Below, piece by piece: positions 1 through 9,002 of a stretch of 56,605 bases of DNA (its first letter is position 1; the number at the start of each line of letters is the position of its first letter). The stretch lies in NCBI GenBank assembly GCA_002418985.1, contig DIFE01000123.1, forward strand, positions 1 through 56,605, in the 5' to 3' direction. Below the pieces are notes generated by a model, which saw nothing but the letters and a program-made list of their open reading frames with translations, searched no databases and had not been told where the DNA came from. The DNA comes from Deltaproteobacteria bacterium UBA5756. Its GTDB lineage: Bacteria; Desulfobacterota; Syntrophorhabdia; Syntrophorhabdales; Syntrophorhabdaceae. A program made the translations under genes and the position numbers.

Positions 1-159
1 CAGGGACTAGGGATCAGGGACTAGGGAATTGCGCCATTCCGGTGCAGGGGGAAATGCAGGGGAGATTATGAACCAGAAACCTTTGGCAGCTTGCTTCATC
101 AGTCCCAACCCTGGTTCCTGGTGTCGCTCTATTCTCTAGTACCTGATCTCTAGTCCCTG
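1..159. repeat. Inverted repeat of the AGGGACTAG family
   Basis: Bases 1-29 and 131-159 are inverted copies of one 29-base sequence, matching at 26 of 29 positions. Each arm contains two tandem units of the form AGGGACTAG. The pair lies just downstream of the nrdJ stop codon, since that gene is read on the minus strand and ends at 165. No gene is visible in the 100-base spacer. It may act as a terminator or be a dispersed repeat; related units recur at 1966-2046. Confidence 0.7.
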
Positions 160-164
160 TTTCT

Positions 165-1802
165 TTAACACGTTTGCTGCGTTCTGCAGGACAGGATCTG
201 GGCGTCTCTGCTGGTGTCGCGAAAGACGGTGATGCCTTTAAGGCCCATTTCGTGGGCTTTAAGGTAGATGGAGCGTATCTCCTCGGGTGTTGAGCGGGCG
301 GGGAGATTGATGGTCTTGGAGACGGCGTTGTCGACATGGTCCTGAAACGCCTTCTGGATTGCCAGATGCCAGTCAGGGTTCACGTCGCCGGCCTTCCTGA
401 AAAGCTTTTTCAGGCTACCGGGGTCCATGGTGTCTTTCATCTCCCTGTACAGCGGATCGACGACATGCACGGTGAGCCCTCCGAATATGATTCGGGAATA
501 TTCGATGTCGTAGATGGGTTCAATGCCGCTTGACGTACCGGCGATAATGCTGAGGGTTCCCGTCGGAGCGACAGTTGTCGTTGTGGCATTCCTCTGGGGA
601 AGACCTTTCTTTTCCCATATGCTTCCTCGGAAATTCGGGAAAACTCCCCTCTGATCGGCGAGGTGCCGCGAGGCCGCTTTGGATTCACTTTCAATGAAGC
701 CCATTATATCCCGAGCTTTTTTTACCGCAGCCTCCGAATCGTAGGGGATGCCGAGGGCTATGAGCATGTGGGCAAACCCCATAACGCCCAGGCCGATCTT
801 CCTGTTTGCCTTTGAGATCCTGTCGATGGCGGGAAGGGGGTATCTACCGGCGTCTATGATATCGTCAAGAAAGCGCACCGCCAGATGGATCAGATCACGG
901 AGTTTTTCCCGGTCTATGTCCCCGTCCCGCACCACCTTTGCCAGGTTGATGGAACCAAGGCAGCATGATTCATAGGGCAGCAGTGGTTGTTCTCCGCACG
1001 GGTTGGTCGCCTCTATGGCGCCGAGGTGCGGCGTGGGGTTTGACCGGTTGATCGTATCGAGGAAGATGACCCCGGGTTCACCCGATTCCCAGGAGGAGCG
1101 CGCAATAAGATCGAGAAGGTCCATGGCCGGGATCGTACGGATCTGTCCGGCGTTGCGGGGATTGACAAGGGAAAACAAGCCGTCCTTCCGGCAGGCTTCA
1201 ACAAAGTCATCGGTTACGGCAACGGAAAGGTTGAAGTTGGTCAGTTCCGACGGGTTATTCTTGATGGTTACGAACTCTTCGATATCAGGGTGGTCCACGC
1301 GGAGGATTCCCATGTTCGCCCCGCGCCTGGTACCGCCCTGCTTGATGACCTCCGTGGCCATGTTGAAGACCCGTATGAAAGAGACAGGCCCGCTGGCCGC
1401 TCCCATAGTCGACCGGACAACATCGCCCGAAGGCCTGAGTTTCGAAAAGGAAAACCCCGTCCCGCCCCCGCTTTGATGGATCCTCGCAGTCTCTTTTATG
1501 GCCTCGAAGATGGAATCCAGCGAATCTTCCACGGGAAGGACAAAACAGGCCGCCAACTGGCCAAGCTCCCTTCCGGCATTCATGAGCGTTGGCGAGTTCG
1601 GCAGGAACTCGAGATCATGCATGATCCTGAAAAACTCGTCAGCCAACTCTTCTCTCGACTCCGGATCAAGGGCCATTTCCGCGGAGGCCACATGATCGGC
1701 AACACGCCGGAACATCCCGTCGGAGGTTTCTACCGGTTCTCCCGCATCATCCTTGACGAAATACCGTTTCCTGAGGACCATAAGCGCCGTTTCGTCGATC
1801 AA
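165..1802 (-). CDS. nrdJ: Adenosylcobalamin-dependent (class II) ribonucleotide reductase, short form
   Basis: Reduces ribonucleotides to deoxyribonucleotides with a cobalamin-derived thiyl radical, independent of oxygen, as expected for an anaerobe. The 545-residue protein has the substrate-site motif NPCGEQ followed by CCLGSIN, an early redox cysteine in AACFVLP, and the barrel motif GLGVMGFAHML. It ends GITVFRDTSRDAQILSC with a terminal cysteine pair spaced C-x5-C, plausibly the thioredoxin-accessible pair. The N-terminus matches the usual start of short NrdJ proteins, so it looks complete, although it is much shorter than the 700-800 residue forms. No nrdD or nrdAB is in the window. Repeats of the AGGGACTAG family lie beyond both ends. 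Confidence 0.93.
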   Translation of the reverse strand: MIDETALMVLRKRYFVKDDAGEPVETSDGMFRRVADHVASAEMALDPESREELADEFFRIMHDLEFLPNSPTLMNAGRELGQLAACFVLPVEDSLDSIFEAIKETARIHQSGGGTGFSFSKLRPSGDVVRSTMGAASGPVSFIRVFNMATEVIKQGGTRRGANMGILRVDHPDIEEFVTIKNNPSELTNFNLSVAVTDDFVEACRKDGLFSLVNPRNAGQIRTIPAMDLLDLIARSSWESGEPGVIFLDTINRSNPTPHLGAIEATNPCGEQPLLPYESCCLGSINLAKVVRDGDIDREKLRDLIHLAVRFLDDIIDAGRYPLPAIDRISKANRKIGLGVMGFAHMLIALGIPYDSEAAVKKARDIMGFIESESKAASRHLADQRGVFPNFRGSIWEKKGLPQRNATTTTVAPTGTLSIIAGTSSGIEPIYDIEYSRIIFGGLTVHVVDPLYREMKDTMDPGSLKKLFRKAGDVNPDWHLAIQKAFQDHVDNAVSKTINLPARSTPEEIRSIYLKAHEMGLKGITVFRDTSRDAQILSCRTQQTC

Positions 1803-1965
1803 ACCTCACCTCTTATTTACATAGTACGTAGCCACAACGTCCGGTGTCAAGGAGACAACGGGCCGCAGAGTGGATGGGCATGAAGGCGCCGGAGCGGATG
1901 AAGTTCTTCGCGGTCAGGAAAAAGGTGGCAGACTATGATTTCCTCGTCGCCCGGACATGAAAGAA

Positions 1966-2046
1966 CAGGGACTAGGGACGAGAAAGAAACAACGGCGATT
2001 GGCTCTTACACTAGTCCCTATTCTCTATTCTCTATCACCTATTTTA
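1966..2046. repeat. Second AGGGACTAG-family inverted repeat
   Basis: The unit AACAGGGACTAG at about 1964-1975 has an inverted partner CTAGTCCCTATT at about 2011-2022, followed by tandem TCTCTAT units to 2040. It abuts the stop codon of the BrkB-family gene at 2047 (minus strand), so like the copy at 1-159 it sits at a gene 3' end. The rest of the gap between 1802 and 2047 holds only a 27-codon open frame without a recognisable start context. Confidence 0.6.
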
Positions 2047-3363
2047 CTATATTTCCTTCAACTTGACATTTGCCGGTGATTTTTCCATGGTCTCGAAGAG
2101 TGCATTCAGAGAGAGCAGCAGTTTGTCGCTTTCCTGGTCGTCGGGAACTCCCCGGGCCGGCTCGTTTTTCTCATAGGCGTCCAGAGCTTGTTTGATCGTT
2201 ATATCCTCGATTGCCCTGGCAGGCTGAAAGCGGGATTCCGTGCGAGCCCCCCTTGTTATCTCCGAGACAAGGTCCACTTCCACGAGATCGGCAAGGATTT
2301 GTTTCACGAAACGTTCGGGAATTTGAAGTATTATTGCTACGTCCCCAGCCGTTACGGGTTTTTGTCCGCCCTCAAATCTCTTTACGAGAAAGTGAAATAT
2401 CCTGAGCATGAGCAGGCGGCGTTTTGCCTCGCCGACACGGGAATAATCGGGATGGAAACCGTATGTTTCATAGTTGTCCCCGGCGTGGGCGATCTCGGCT
2501 CCGAACAAGACGATATACCAGCTTATCTGGAGCCACGCCAGAAAAAGAGGGATGGCGGCAAAACTGCCATAGATGGCGCTTTGCGTGGAAATACCTATCT
2601 GGAACCTGATATAGACCCACTGGACTATCTGAATGAGTATGCCCGCAGCGAGTGCGGCTGTAGCGGCGGACTTGACCGGCACTCTTGTATTGGGCATAAC
2701 CAGGTAAAGAACCATGAGCAGGATCCAGATGGAAAGGTAGGGCAATAGCTTAAGCATCAGAAGGGTTACGGGGCCAATGAAGCTGATATCACTCATAAAA
2801 CCCCTCAGTTCGCTGACAACCAGGACGTTCACACTGCTCCACAACGCAAACAGGACAGGGCCGAGGACCATCATTGACAAATAATCGGTGAATTTTCGGG
2901 TGATCGTGCGGGACTGCCTGGCCTCCCAGATTGTGTTGAAGCTATTTTCTATCTTTCCCAGTATTGAGATGACGGTCCAGAAGAGAATAACGACGCCGAC
3001 ACCCGCAATAAGTTCTCCTCGTGTGTGGGCCAGAAGAGATCGGGAAAACCCTATGATCCTCGCGGTGACGTCCGCCTGCCAGTTCGCGTCATTTGCAAGC
3101 TGGATTATCTGTCGCACCACCAGCTTTTCCAGTCCGAATCCCTTGGCGATGGCGAATATCACCGCGAAAAGGGGAACGATATTGAGTAATGAATAATAGG
3201 TAAGAACGGTTGCGTTGCGCTGACAACCGTCCATGTCGAACTTGCGGGCTGCCATGAGGATAACCCTGGCAATACGGACCAGTGAGGCCTTGAAGAAGGG
3301 AAGATCTCCGATTTTCATCTCCCATACGCCGCTTCGGACAAAATGGATGATTTTCGCTGTCAC
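2047..3363 (-). CDS. YihY/BrkB-family inner-membrane protein with C-terminal winged-helix-like region
   Basis: Integral membrane protein of the family once misnamed ribonuclease BN; its transport or signalling role is not established. The N-terminal part, with RNATVLTYYSLLNIVPLFAV, is typical, and about six hydrophobic segments span residues 55-290, including a GSFAAIPLFLAWLQISWY segment and an FGAEIAHA exit motif. Residues 310-400 form a soluble tail with a helix-turn-helix-like stretch (AGDVAIILQIPERFVKQILADL), the extension seen in longer deltaproteobacterial members. It is 438 residues, normal for that subgroup. It stands alone between nrdJ and the divergent formate dehydrogenase gene. 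Confidence 0.9.
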   Translation of the reverse strand: MTAKIIHFVRSGVWEMKIGDLPFFKASLVRIARVILMAARKFDMDGCQRNATVLTYYSLLNIVPLFAVIFAIAKGFGLEKLVVRQIIQLANDANWQADVTARIIGFSRSLLAHTRGELIAGVGVVILFWTVISILGKIENSFNTIWEARQSRTITRKFTDYLSMMVLGPVLFALWSSVNVLVVSELRGFMSDISFIGPVTLLMLKLLPYLSIWILLMVLYLVMPNTRVPVKSAATAALAAGILIQIVQWVYIRFQIGISTQSAIYGSFAAIPLFLAWLQISWYIVLFGAEIAHAGDNYETYGFHPDYSRVGEAKRRLLMLRIFHFLVKRFEGGQKPVTAGDVAIILQIPERFVKQILADLVEVDLVSEITRGARTESRFQPARAIEDITIKQALDAYEKNEPARGVPDDQESDKLLLSLNALFETMEKSPANVKLKEI

Positions 3364-3703
3364 TCTTAGAATGTTTCACATCATGAGGCAACAGTCAAGC
3401 GGGAAGAACAGCCCCGTCCATCAGCGAGCACGGACAGGGCTACATGTGACCCAGAAAAAATGTTGCAGACAGGACAAGAAAATGTTCGGCATTCCATCAG
3501 GCATTTTAGTTATTGTGAGGGATTATAATTCCCTGCAGGTGTCTATATTCTCTGACGACGGCGAGTGCCCTTGGAAGGTCACGTTAATGAAGGTTTTTCT
3601 TTTGGAAAAAAGCGCTGTAAAGGTATAGAATAAATTGTTTTAGCATAGAATTGTATCGGAGCGACAATGTTAAAATAGATTAAATAAAACGGGGGTCTGT
3701 TTA
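3364..3703. other. Divergent intergenic region upstream of the formate dehydrogenase gene
   Basis: This 340-base gap separates the divergently read BrkB and formate dehydrogenase genes and should hold both promoters. I see no convincing gene. The last 100 bases are AT-rich, and GGGGGT at about 3691-3696 is a plausible ribosome binding site for the ATG at 3704. A short inverted repeat (ATTGT-n9-ACAAT, around 3651-3669) is present, but it lacks the inner bases of a Rex site. No clear -35/-10 pair could be assigned. Confidence 0.4.
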
Positions 3704-6403
3704 ATGGAGAAGATCAGGATCACTATTGACGGAAAAGAGGTTTTCGGAGAGCGGGGTCAGACCATTATGGAAGTGGCCCGGGACAACGGTATTGACATAC
3801 CTCACCTGTGCTATCATCCCAAACTCAGCAAAACAGGCGCCTGCCGGCTGTGTCTGGTGAGGATCGACGGCAGGATGCTGAAGACATCCTGCACGGAATT
3901 CGCCATGGACGGCATGAATGTCGTTACGGAAGATGACGGGCTCAAAGGCATCCGGCGGTGGCTCCTCGGTCTGTTGCTTCTGGAGGGCGAACATAACTGT
4001 CTTTATTGTGATGCCGATGGTGACTGCGAGCTTCAAAAATATGTCAAGATGTACAATGTGGAGAAGTCAGATGAGGATTTTCCACGAAACCTCCGGGAAG
4101 TCGATTACGTTACCAGTAACGCCATCAAGAGAAATGAAAACCGGTGCATCCTTTGCAGCAGGTGTATCAGGGCCTGCAAGGAAGTGCAGGTATCCAATGT
4201 CTGGGGTTTCACCGAGCGTGGAAGCCAGACGCATCTCATAGCCGACGACGATAGAAGGATCGGTGAATCGAGCTGCGTGAAGTGCGGGGCGTGCGTTCAG
4301 TTATGCCCCACGGGAGCGCTCACATTCCAGCCCGTGCTTGGCACCGGACTCAACTGGGAGTTCGACAAGGAATCGAGCATCTGTATATATTGCGGAGTAG
4401 GCTGCAAGATCGATTTCTACAAGAATAAGGAAGGGCTCCTCGTTAAAACCAGGGGAAACGACGACGGCCCGAATAAAGGGCACCTCTGCGTAAAGGGCAG
4501 GTTTGGGTTTGACTTCGTCCAGAGCCCGAAAAGACTCACAAAGCCTCTCATGAAAAAAGACGGGCAGTTTGTGGAGGTCGGCTGGGATGAGGCGCTCGAT
4601 TTTGTGGCTGACAGGATGAAAGGAATCAAGGACAAAGGTGGTCCCGATGCCATCGCCGCGTTGTCCTCTGCGAAATGCACGAACGAAGAAAACTACCTCG
4701 TGCAGAAATTGATGCGGGGGGTCATAGGCACTAACAACGTGGACCATTGCGCCCGTCTCTGACACAGCTCCACCGTCGCCGGTCTGGCGACAGTTTTCGG
4801 TTCAGGAGCAATGACGAATTCCATCCGCGAGATCCCTCAATCCGCCGGGTACCTTATAATCGGTTCCAACACCACCGAAAACCACCCTGTTATCGGTTCC
4901 ATGATCAAGAACGAGGTTCAGAACAACAAGAAGCAGCTTGTGGTTGTCGATCCTCGCCGCATAGAGCTTGCGAAGTTTGCCGACTACTATTTACCCATAA
5001 GGCCGGGGACAAATATCGCCATCCTCAACGGCTTCATGCACGTCATCATCAAGGAAGGCCTCTATGACAAGACCTTCGTGGAGACGCGCACCGAAGGGTT
5101 CGAAGATCTCAAGAATACGGTCGAGAAATACACACCTTCTTATGTGGCGGAGATTTGCGGCCTCGACAATCCCGAAGACATCGCGGCGGCGGCCCGCCTC
5201 ATGGCATCCATGAAGCCCATGGCGCTCTACTATTCGATGGGCATAACCCAGTTTGTCTCGGGCGTGAACGGCGTCAAGTCGACGGCCAATCTCCAGATGC
5301 TCCTGGGCAACATGGGCGTTGAAGGCGGGGGGGTCAATCCTCTTCGCGGTCAGAACAATGTTCAGGGGGCCTGTGATATGGGAGCCCTGCCTGCGACATA
5401 TCCCGCTTATCAGCCCGTCGCGAATGAGGACAACAAGAAGAAATTCGAAGCGGCCTGGGGTGCGAAAGACCTTTCCATGAAACCGGGCCTTACCCTCGTG
5501 GAGATGATGAACGCCGCACACGCGGGCGAAATAAAAGGCATGTACATCATGGGGGAAAACCCCGTCATGTCCGACCCCAACCAGCAGCATGTCATAGAGG
5601 CCCTTGACAACCTGGAACTCCTCGTCGTGCAGGATATCTTCCTCACCGAGACGGCACAGCATGCTCATGTGGTTCTGCCTTCCTGCGCATTCCTGGAGAA
5701 AGAGGGCACGGTCACCAATACGGAGCGCCGCGTCCAGCCTATGCACCGCGTCCTCGATCCGGCGCCGCTTGTAAGAGACGACTGGTGGATTACCATGCAG
5801 ATGGCAAACCGCATGGGAGCGGATTGGGAATACGAGAATGCCAGAGACATCTTCGCGGAAATAAGAAAGGTGACACCGTCCTACGCCGGGATCACCTATG
5901 ACCGCATAGAGAAGGAACTCCTCCAGTGGCCTTGCCCGACAAAGGAACACCCGGGGACACAGTTTCTTCACCGGGAGAATTTCTCGCGCGGCAAGGGGCT
6001 TTTTACGGGTGTTGAATATACGGCACCCTACGAGGAAACGGACAGGGAGTACCCCCTTGTGCTCACGACGGGCCGGATTCTTCCCCAGTTTCACACGGGA
6101 ACGATGTCGCGAAATTCCAAGGTCCTCGAAGAGACTGCTCCGGAGGGTTTCGTGGAGGTCCATCCCAATGACGCGATCAACCTCAACATAAATGACGGCG
6201 AGGTCGTTTCTGTTTCAACACGGCGAGGGAGCATCAGGATAAAGGCGAGAGTCGCGGGGCGATCCAAGGCCAACGTGGTATTCATCCCCTTCCACTTTTA
6301 CGAATCCTGCGCCAACAGACTTACCGTCGACTGCCTTGATCCGGGATGCAAAATACCGGAATACAAGGTCTGTGCCTGCAGGGTGGAGAAGATAGGAGCA
6401 TAA
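3704..6403 (+). CDS. fdhA: Formate dehydrogenase catalytic subunit, selenocysteine-containing, NuoG-like N-terminus
   Basis: Oxidises formate or reduces CO2 at a molybdenum or tungsten bis-MGD site. Reading through the in-frame TGA at 4760-4762 as selenocysteine gives 899 residues. The context HCARL-Sec-HSS is the formate dehydrogenase active site, and the frame continues unbroken to 6403. Domains in order: 2Fe-2S plant-type (C36, C47, C50, C63), His-Cys 4Fe-4S (H97, C99, C102, C108), two ferredoxin 4Fe-4S sites (C148-C158 and C191-C201), 4Fe-4S at C227, C230, C234 and C262, then the molybdopterin and C-terminal dinucleotide-binding domains. This layout belongs to cytoplasmic NAD- or ferredoxin-linked enzymes. 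No NuoE/NuoF partner is adjacent, so it may borrow the diaphorase subunits at 22 kb or 31-38 kb, or work with ferredoxin. An automatic caller would split it at 4762/4811. Confidence 0.95.
4760..4794 (+). promoter_or_regulatory. Sec UGA codon and bacterial SECIS hairpin in fdhA
   Basis: TGA at 4760-4762 is followed after nine bases by a stem formed by 4772-4780 and 4786-4794, pairing at 8 of 9 positions, with the apical loop GGTCT at 4781-4785. The loop is the same pentanucleotide as in the E. coli fdhF SECIS, and its distance from the UGA (about 21 bases) is in the usual range for SelB binding. Confidence 0.88.
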
Positions 6404-6420
6404 AATAAAAGAGTCTTTTG

Positions 6421-6458
6421 ATAGGTCCTACAGGTCGTATATGACTTATAGGACCTAT
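6421..6458. repeat. ATAGGTCCTA palindromic repeat, copy 1
   Basis: A 38-base hairpin with perfect 10-base arms (ATAGGTCCTA at 6421-6430, TAGGACCTAT at 6449-6458). It lies between the convergent formate dehydrogenase (ends 6403) and FKBP (ends 6483) genes, so a bidirectional terminator role is plausible. It matches the copy at 53520-53557 at 34 of 38 positions; a more diverged copy is at 47050-47085. All three are followed by TTCTAA or close to it. Confidence 0.75.
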
Positions 6459-6482
6459 TTGTTTCTAAAAGAATCCGGCAAA

Positions 6483-6923
6483 TCAAGGTTGGCTTGTCTT
6501 AAGTATTTCGATCAATTCCAGCTCGAATACGAGCTCTTTTCCCGCCAGGGGATGATTGAGATCGAGGGTGACGTCGGAATCGGTCACCTGAAGGACGACG
6601 GCCTGGGCGGAACTTCCGCTCGATGACTGGACTTCGAGTTTCATTCCCTGCCGCAGATTGATTGTGTCCGGTATTCGCGAACGAGTGATCACGGCACAGA
6701 GCTCTTCTTTGTGAAGGCCGTAACCTTCCTCCGGCGGGAGCGTGATAATCTTGGTATCACCGGTGCACATGCCGACGACACTCTTCTCGAACCCCGGAAT
6801 AACCGATCCTTCACCGATGACGAAAACGAAGGGGTCCTTGCCGAGAGATGAATCGAAGACGGTACCGTCTCTCAAGGAACCTTTGTAATGGACCTTTACC
6901 TTATCGTTGGTCTTAGCCCGCAT
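6483..6923 (-). CDS. FKBP-type peptidyl-prolyl isomerase, SlyD-like (paralogue 1)
   Basis: Catalyses prolyl cis-trans isomerisation and probably acts as a cytoplasmic folding chaperone. The 146 residues have the FKBP core (VKVHYKGSL, DGTVFDSS, VIPGFEKSVVGM) interrupted by an insert-in-flap domain, and the SlyD-type signature LDLNHPLAGKELVFELELIEI near the C-terminus. The histidine- and cysteine-rich metal-binding tail of E. coli SlyD is absent. A second, similar gene lies 270 bases upstream at 7193-7621 in the same direction, a probable tandem duplication. The intergenic sequence suggests separate transcription. Confidence 0.92.
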   Translation of the reverse strand: MRAKTNDKVKVHYKGSLRDGTVFDSSLGKDPFVFVIGEGSVIPGFEKSVVGMCTGDTKIITLPPEEGYGLHKEELCAVITRSRIPDTINLRQGMKLEVQSSSGSSAQAVVLQVTDSDVTLDLNHPLAGKELVFELELIEILKTSQP

Positions 6924-7131
6924 TTTCTCGCCTCCATCCCGGTGAGCCTTGACAGGTGCTTACAAAAAGGCCGCCGTGCACCTTCGAAAGCATCGCCAAA
7001 CGTCGTCCCTGTTAATGATACTTTTTTCTAACTCAATTGTGTTGAGGAAGTCAACCCCGGTTTAAAGATAGTTGCGGGTTTCGCAAAAAGTGGTGGACGG
7101 GTTCGTCGATAGCATTTTTTTCAAAACATGA

Positions 7132-7188
7132 AACTGTCGTCAAAAAAAGAAAGGACTCCCATGGTCCCTTCTTTTTTTGATGACAGTT
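7132..7188 (-). terminator. Long hairpin downstream of the second FKBP gene
   Basis: The arms AACTGTCGTC plus an A-rich tract (from 7132) and its complement ending GATGACAGTT (7188) enclose a GGAC/GGTCC inner stem around CCATGG. The hairpin begins within five bases of the stop codon of the gene ending at 7193 and is T-rich on the minus-strand 3' side, as expected of an intrinsic terminator. Confidence 0.65.
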
Positions 7189-7192
7189 GTTT

Positions 7193-7621
7193 TTAAAGGA
7201 TCTTTACGAGTCCTACCTCGAAGACAAGGTCCTGGTCGGCCAGCGGATGATTCAGGTCAAGGGTGACCTCGGTCTCCGCTATGTCCCTAACCATGGCCCG
7301 GGCGAGATCGCCCTCAGGAGAGCGGACCTGGAGGATCATCCCGAGCGAGAGTTCCAACTCGGGGGGCACCTGTGAACGGGGAACAACGGCAACAAGATTT
7401 TCGTTGTATTCACCGTAGGCTTCCCCGGCGGGGATGGGTATTGTTTTCGAATCCCCTTCGTTCATCCCGACGATGCCGTTTTCGAATCCCGGTATGACCA
7501 TATTACGGCCAATCGTGAATTCCAGGGGTTCCCGGTCACGGGATGAATCGAATACTGTCCCGTCCGAAAGCGTTCCGGTGTAATGAACCCTGACGGTATC
7601 GCCCGTTTTTGCTGATGTCAT
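7193..7621 (-). CDS. FKBP-type peptidyl-prolyl isomerase, SlyD-like (paralogue 2)
   Basis: Same family and layout as the gene at 6483-6923: the motifs VRVHYTGTL, DGTVFDSSRD and VIPGFENGIVGM, a flap insert, and LDLNHPLADQDLVFEVGLVKI at the C-terminus. I place the start at the ATG at 7621 because GGAGG lies six bases upstream; the ATG at 7633 has no ribosome binding site. This gives 142 residues. The metal-binding tail is absent. A long hairpin follows the stop codon directly. Whether the two paralogues differ in substrate or in expression cannot be read from the sequence. Confidence 0.9.
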   Translation of the reverse strand: MTSAKTGDTVRVHYTGTLSDGTVFDSSRDREPLEFTIGRNMVIPGFENGIVGMNEGDSKTIPIPAGEAYGEYNENLVAVVPRSQVPPELELSLGMILQVRSPEGDLARAMVRDIAETEVTLDLNHPLADQDLVFEVGLVKIL

Positions 7622-7687
7622 TGCAGCCTCCATAGTGTGTGTCGTTTTTCCACCACCTTCGCTGCATTCCCATAACGGCGCCGGTCC

Positions 7688-7957
7688 CTAGTACCTGCGC
7701 GGTCCCCTTCCCCTTGGTTTTTCCTTCTGCGGACGGGCTTCATCGATCCGAAGGGTTCTGCCCTCGAAATCCATCCCGTTCAAAGCCTGTTTTGCTTTTT
7801 CGGCGTCATCCTTTGCCGCCATTTCGACAAATCCGAAACCCTTTCCCTCAATGACCCGTACTTCCCCCACTTCCCCGTAGCCGGCGAACAACTCCCGCAA
7901 TCGTTCGCTCGTCACTGAATAGCTGAGGTTGCCTACATACAGCTTCGTGCCGTTCAT
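7688..7957 (-). CDS. Small RNA-binding protein with one RRM domain
   Basis: An 89-residue RNA-recognition-motif protein of the bacterial Rbp/cold-shock-associated type. RNP2 is LYVGNLSY (residues 5-12) and RNP1 is KGFGFVEM (about residues 39-46); the arginine- and glycine-rich tail ends PRGRGPRRY. GGGAGG sits just before the ATG. Such proteins bind single-stranded RNA in the cytoplasm and often respond to temperature. It precedes the FKBP paralogues on the same strand, so a general RNA/protein folding-stress role is possible but is inference. Confidence 0.93.
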   Translation of the reverse strand: MNGTKLYVGNLSYSVTSERLRELFAGYGEVGEVRVIEGKGFGFVEMAAKDDAEKAKQALNGMDFEGRTLRIDEARPQKEKPRGRGPRRY

Positions 7958-8137
7958 GGCCGATACCTCCCTTCGGGTTAAACCGCGTTTTCATATTTCA
8001 AGCGAGATAGTGCGTCCCGAATGGTCTATCCCGTGAAACATGGGAGGAGAAAGAGATAAATACCAGGAGGCAGAGATTGACCCGTCCCTTTAAGGGAACC
8101 CCGATGTATAAGGCTATGATAAAACGGTTTACCGGCA

Positions 8138-8166
8138 TTGACAAGGAAAAAGTATTCCTTTACCAT
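8138..8166 (+). promoter_or_regulatory. Sigma-70 promoter of the SYLF-domain gene
   Basis: A consensus -35 TTGACA (8138-8143) is separated by 17 bases from TACCAT (8161-8166). Transcription would start near 8173, about 40 bases before the chosen ATG at 8214. Confidence 0.55.
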
Positions 8167-8213
8167 GTTAGGAAATGAAGCCCCGTTGGAGAACGGATGT
8201 GGAGGAATACGTG

Positions 8214-8945
8214 ATGAGAAAAGAAATATCTCCTGTGTCGGTTCGGTTTTCCGCATGCTTTTGTGTGCTCATGGCAGTATTTTTCTGCGTGTCTCTTGTC
8301 GTGACGCAACCTGCTTTCGGTGATGATAATGTGCAGGCAAGACAGATCGTTGAAAAAGCGCGGATGACATTGGAATCCTTCGCCGGCGCCAGTGAAATGG
8401 AAGGTTTCCGCAGCCTTATGAAGGACGCGCGTGGAATTTTCGTTTCGCCGCAGATACTCAGAGGGGCCTTCATAATAGGTGCTTCCGGAGGAAGCGGCGT
8501 TCTCCTGGTCCGCGACAGACACAAGGGAGATTGGACAGGACCGGCCTTTTATACCATCGGTGAGGCGAGCTTTGGTTTTCAGATCGGCGGCGATGCATCT
8601 GAGGTTATCCTCCTGGCGATGACCGAGCGTGGTGTGACCGCGCTTCTTTCGAACAGTGTCAAACTCGGTGCCGATGTCGGTATCGCTGTCGGGCCTGTCG
8701 GCGCCGGTGCCGATGCTTCTACAGCCAATCTCAGCGCCGACATCATCAGTTTTTCGCGCTCCAAGGGTCTTTATGGCGGGATCTCCCTTGAAGGTGCAGT
8801 TGTGGCCGTGAGAGAAGGATTGAACAAGGCTTACTATGGCAAGAATGTAAACCCGTCGGATATTCTCATAGCCCGGTTGGTGCGGAACGATCATTCCGCC
8901 GGTTTGCGCTCGATGATTACAAAGATGGCGGGAGGCAGGAATTAG
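8214..8945 (+). CDS. Exported SYLF (Ysc84-like) domain protein
   Basis: SYLF-domain proteins bind lipids; bacterial members are exported and of unknown physiological role. I chose the ATG at 8214 because GGAGGA lies at 8201-8206 and it places a clean signal peptide (to about TQPAFG, near residue 35) at the N-terminus; an ATG at 8175 would add 13 polar residues. The domain covers residues 55-240, with the hallmarks FVSPQILRGAFIIGASGGSG, GPAFYTIGEASFGFQIGGDASEV and SRSKGLYGGISLEG. It is followed 60 bases later by an MltB-like transglycosylase, so both may serve the envelope. Confidence 0.88.
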   Translation: MRKEISPVSVRFSACFCVLMAVFFCVSLVVTQPAFGDDNVQARQIVEKARMTLESFAGASEMEGFRSLMKDARGIFVSPQILRGAFIIGASGGSGVLLVRDRHKGDWTGPAFYTIGEASFGFQIGGDASEVILLAMTERGVTALLSNSVKLGADVGIAVGPVGAGADASTANLSADIISFSRSKGLYGGISLEGAVVAVREGLNKAYYGKNVNPSDILIARLVRNDHSAGLRSMITKMAGGRN

Positions 8946-9002
8946 GGGCGGCCCGCGGGCAGTTTTCGCCGCTTTTTCATCTCGTTACCATGGGGGGTCG
9001 AC

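Noticed and set aside
1880..1960. 27-codon frame MKAPERMKFFAVRKKVADYD... upstream of nrdJ
   Set aside because: Protein-like composition but no ribosome binding site and no recognisable family; could be a gene remnant but cannot be supported.
4991..6163. Long minus-strand open frame of 390 codons
   Set aside because: Antisense shadow of the formate dehydrogenase gene; no family features.
4811..6403. Separate gene starting at ATG 4811 for a formate dehydrogenase fragment
   Set aside because: It is in frame with the upstream 3704 gene across the UGA at 4760, with a SECIS hairpin; it is the C-terminal two thirds of one selenoprotein.
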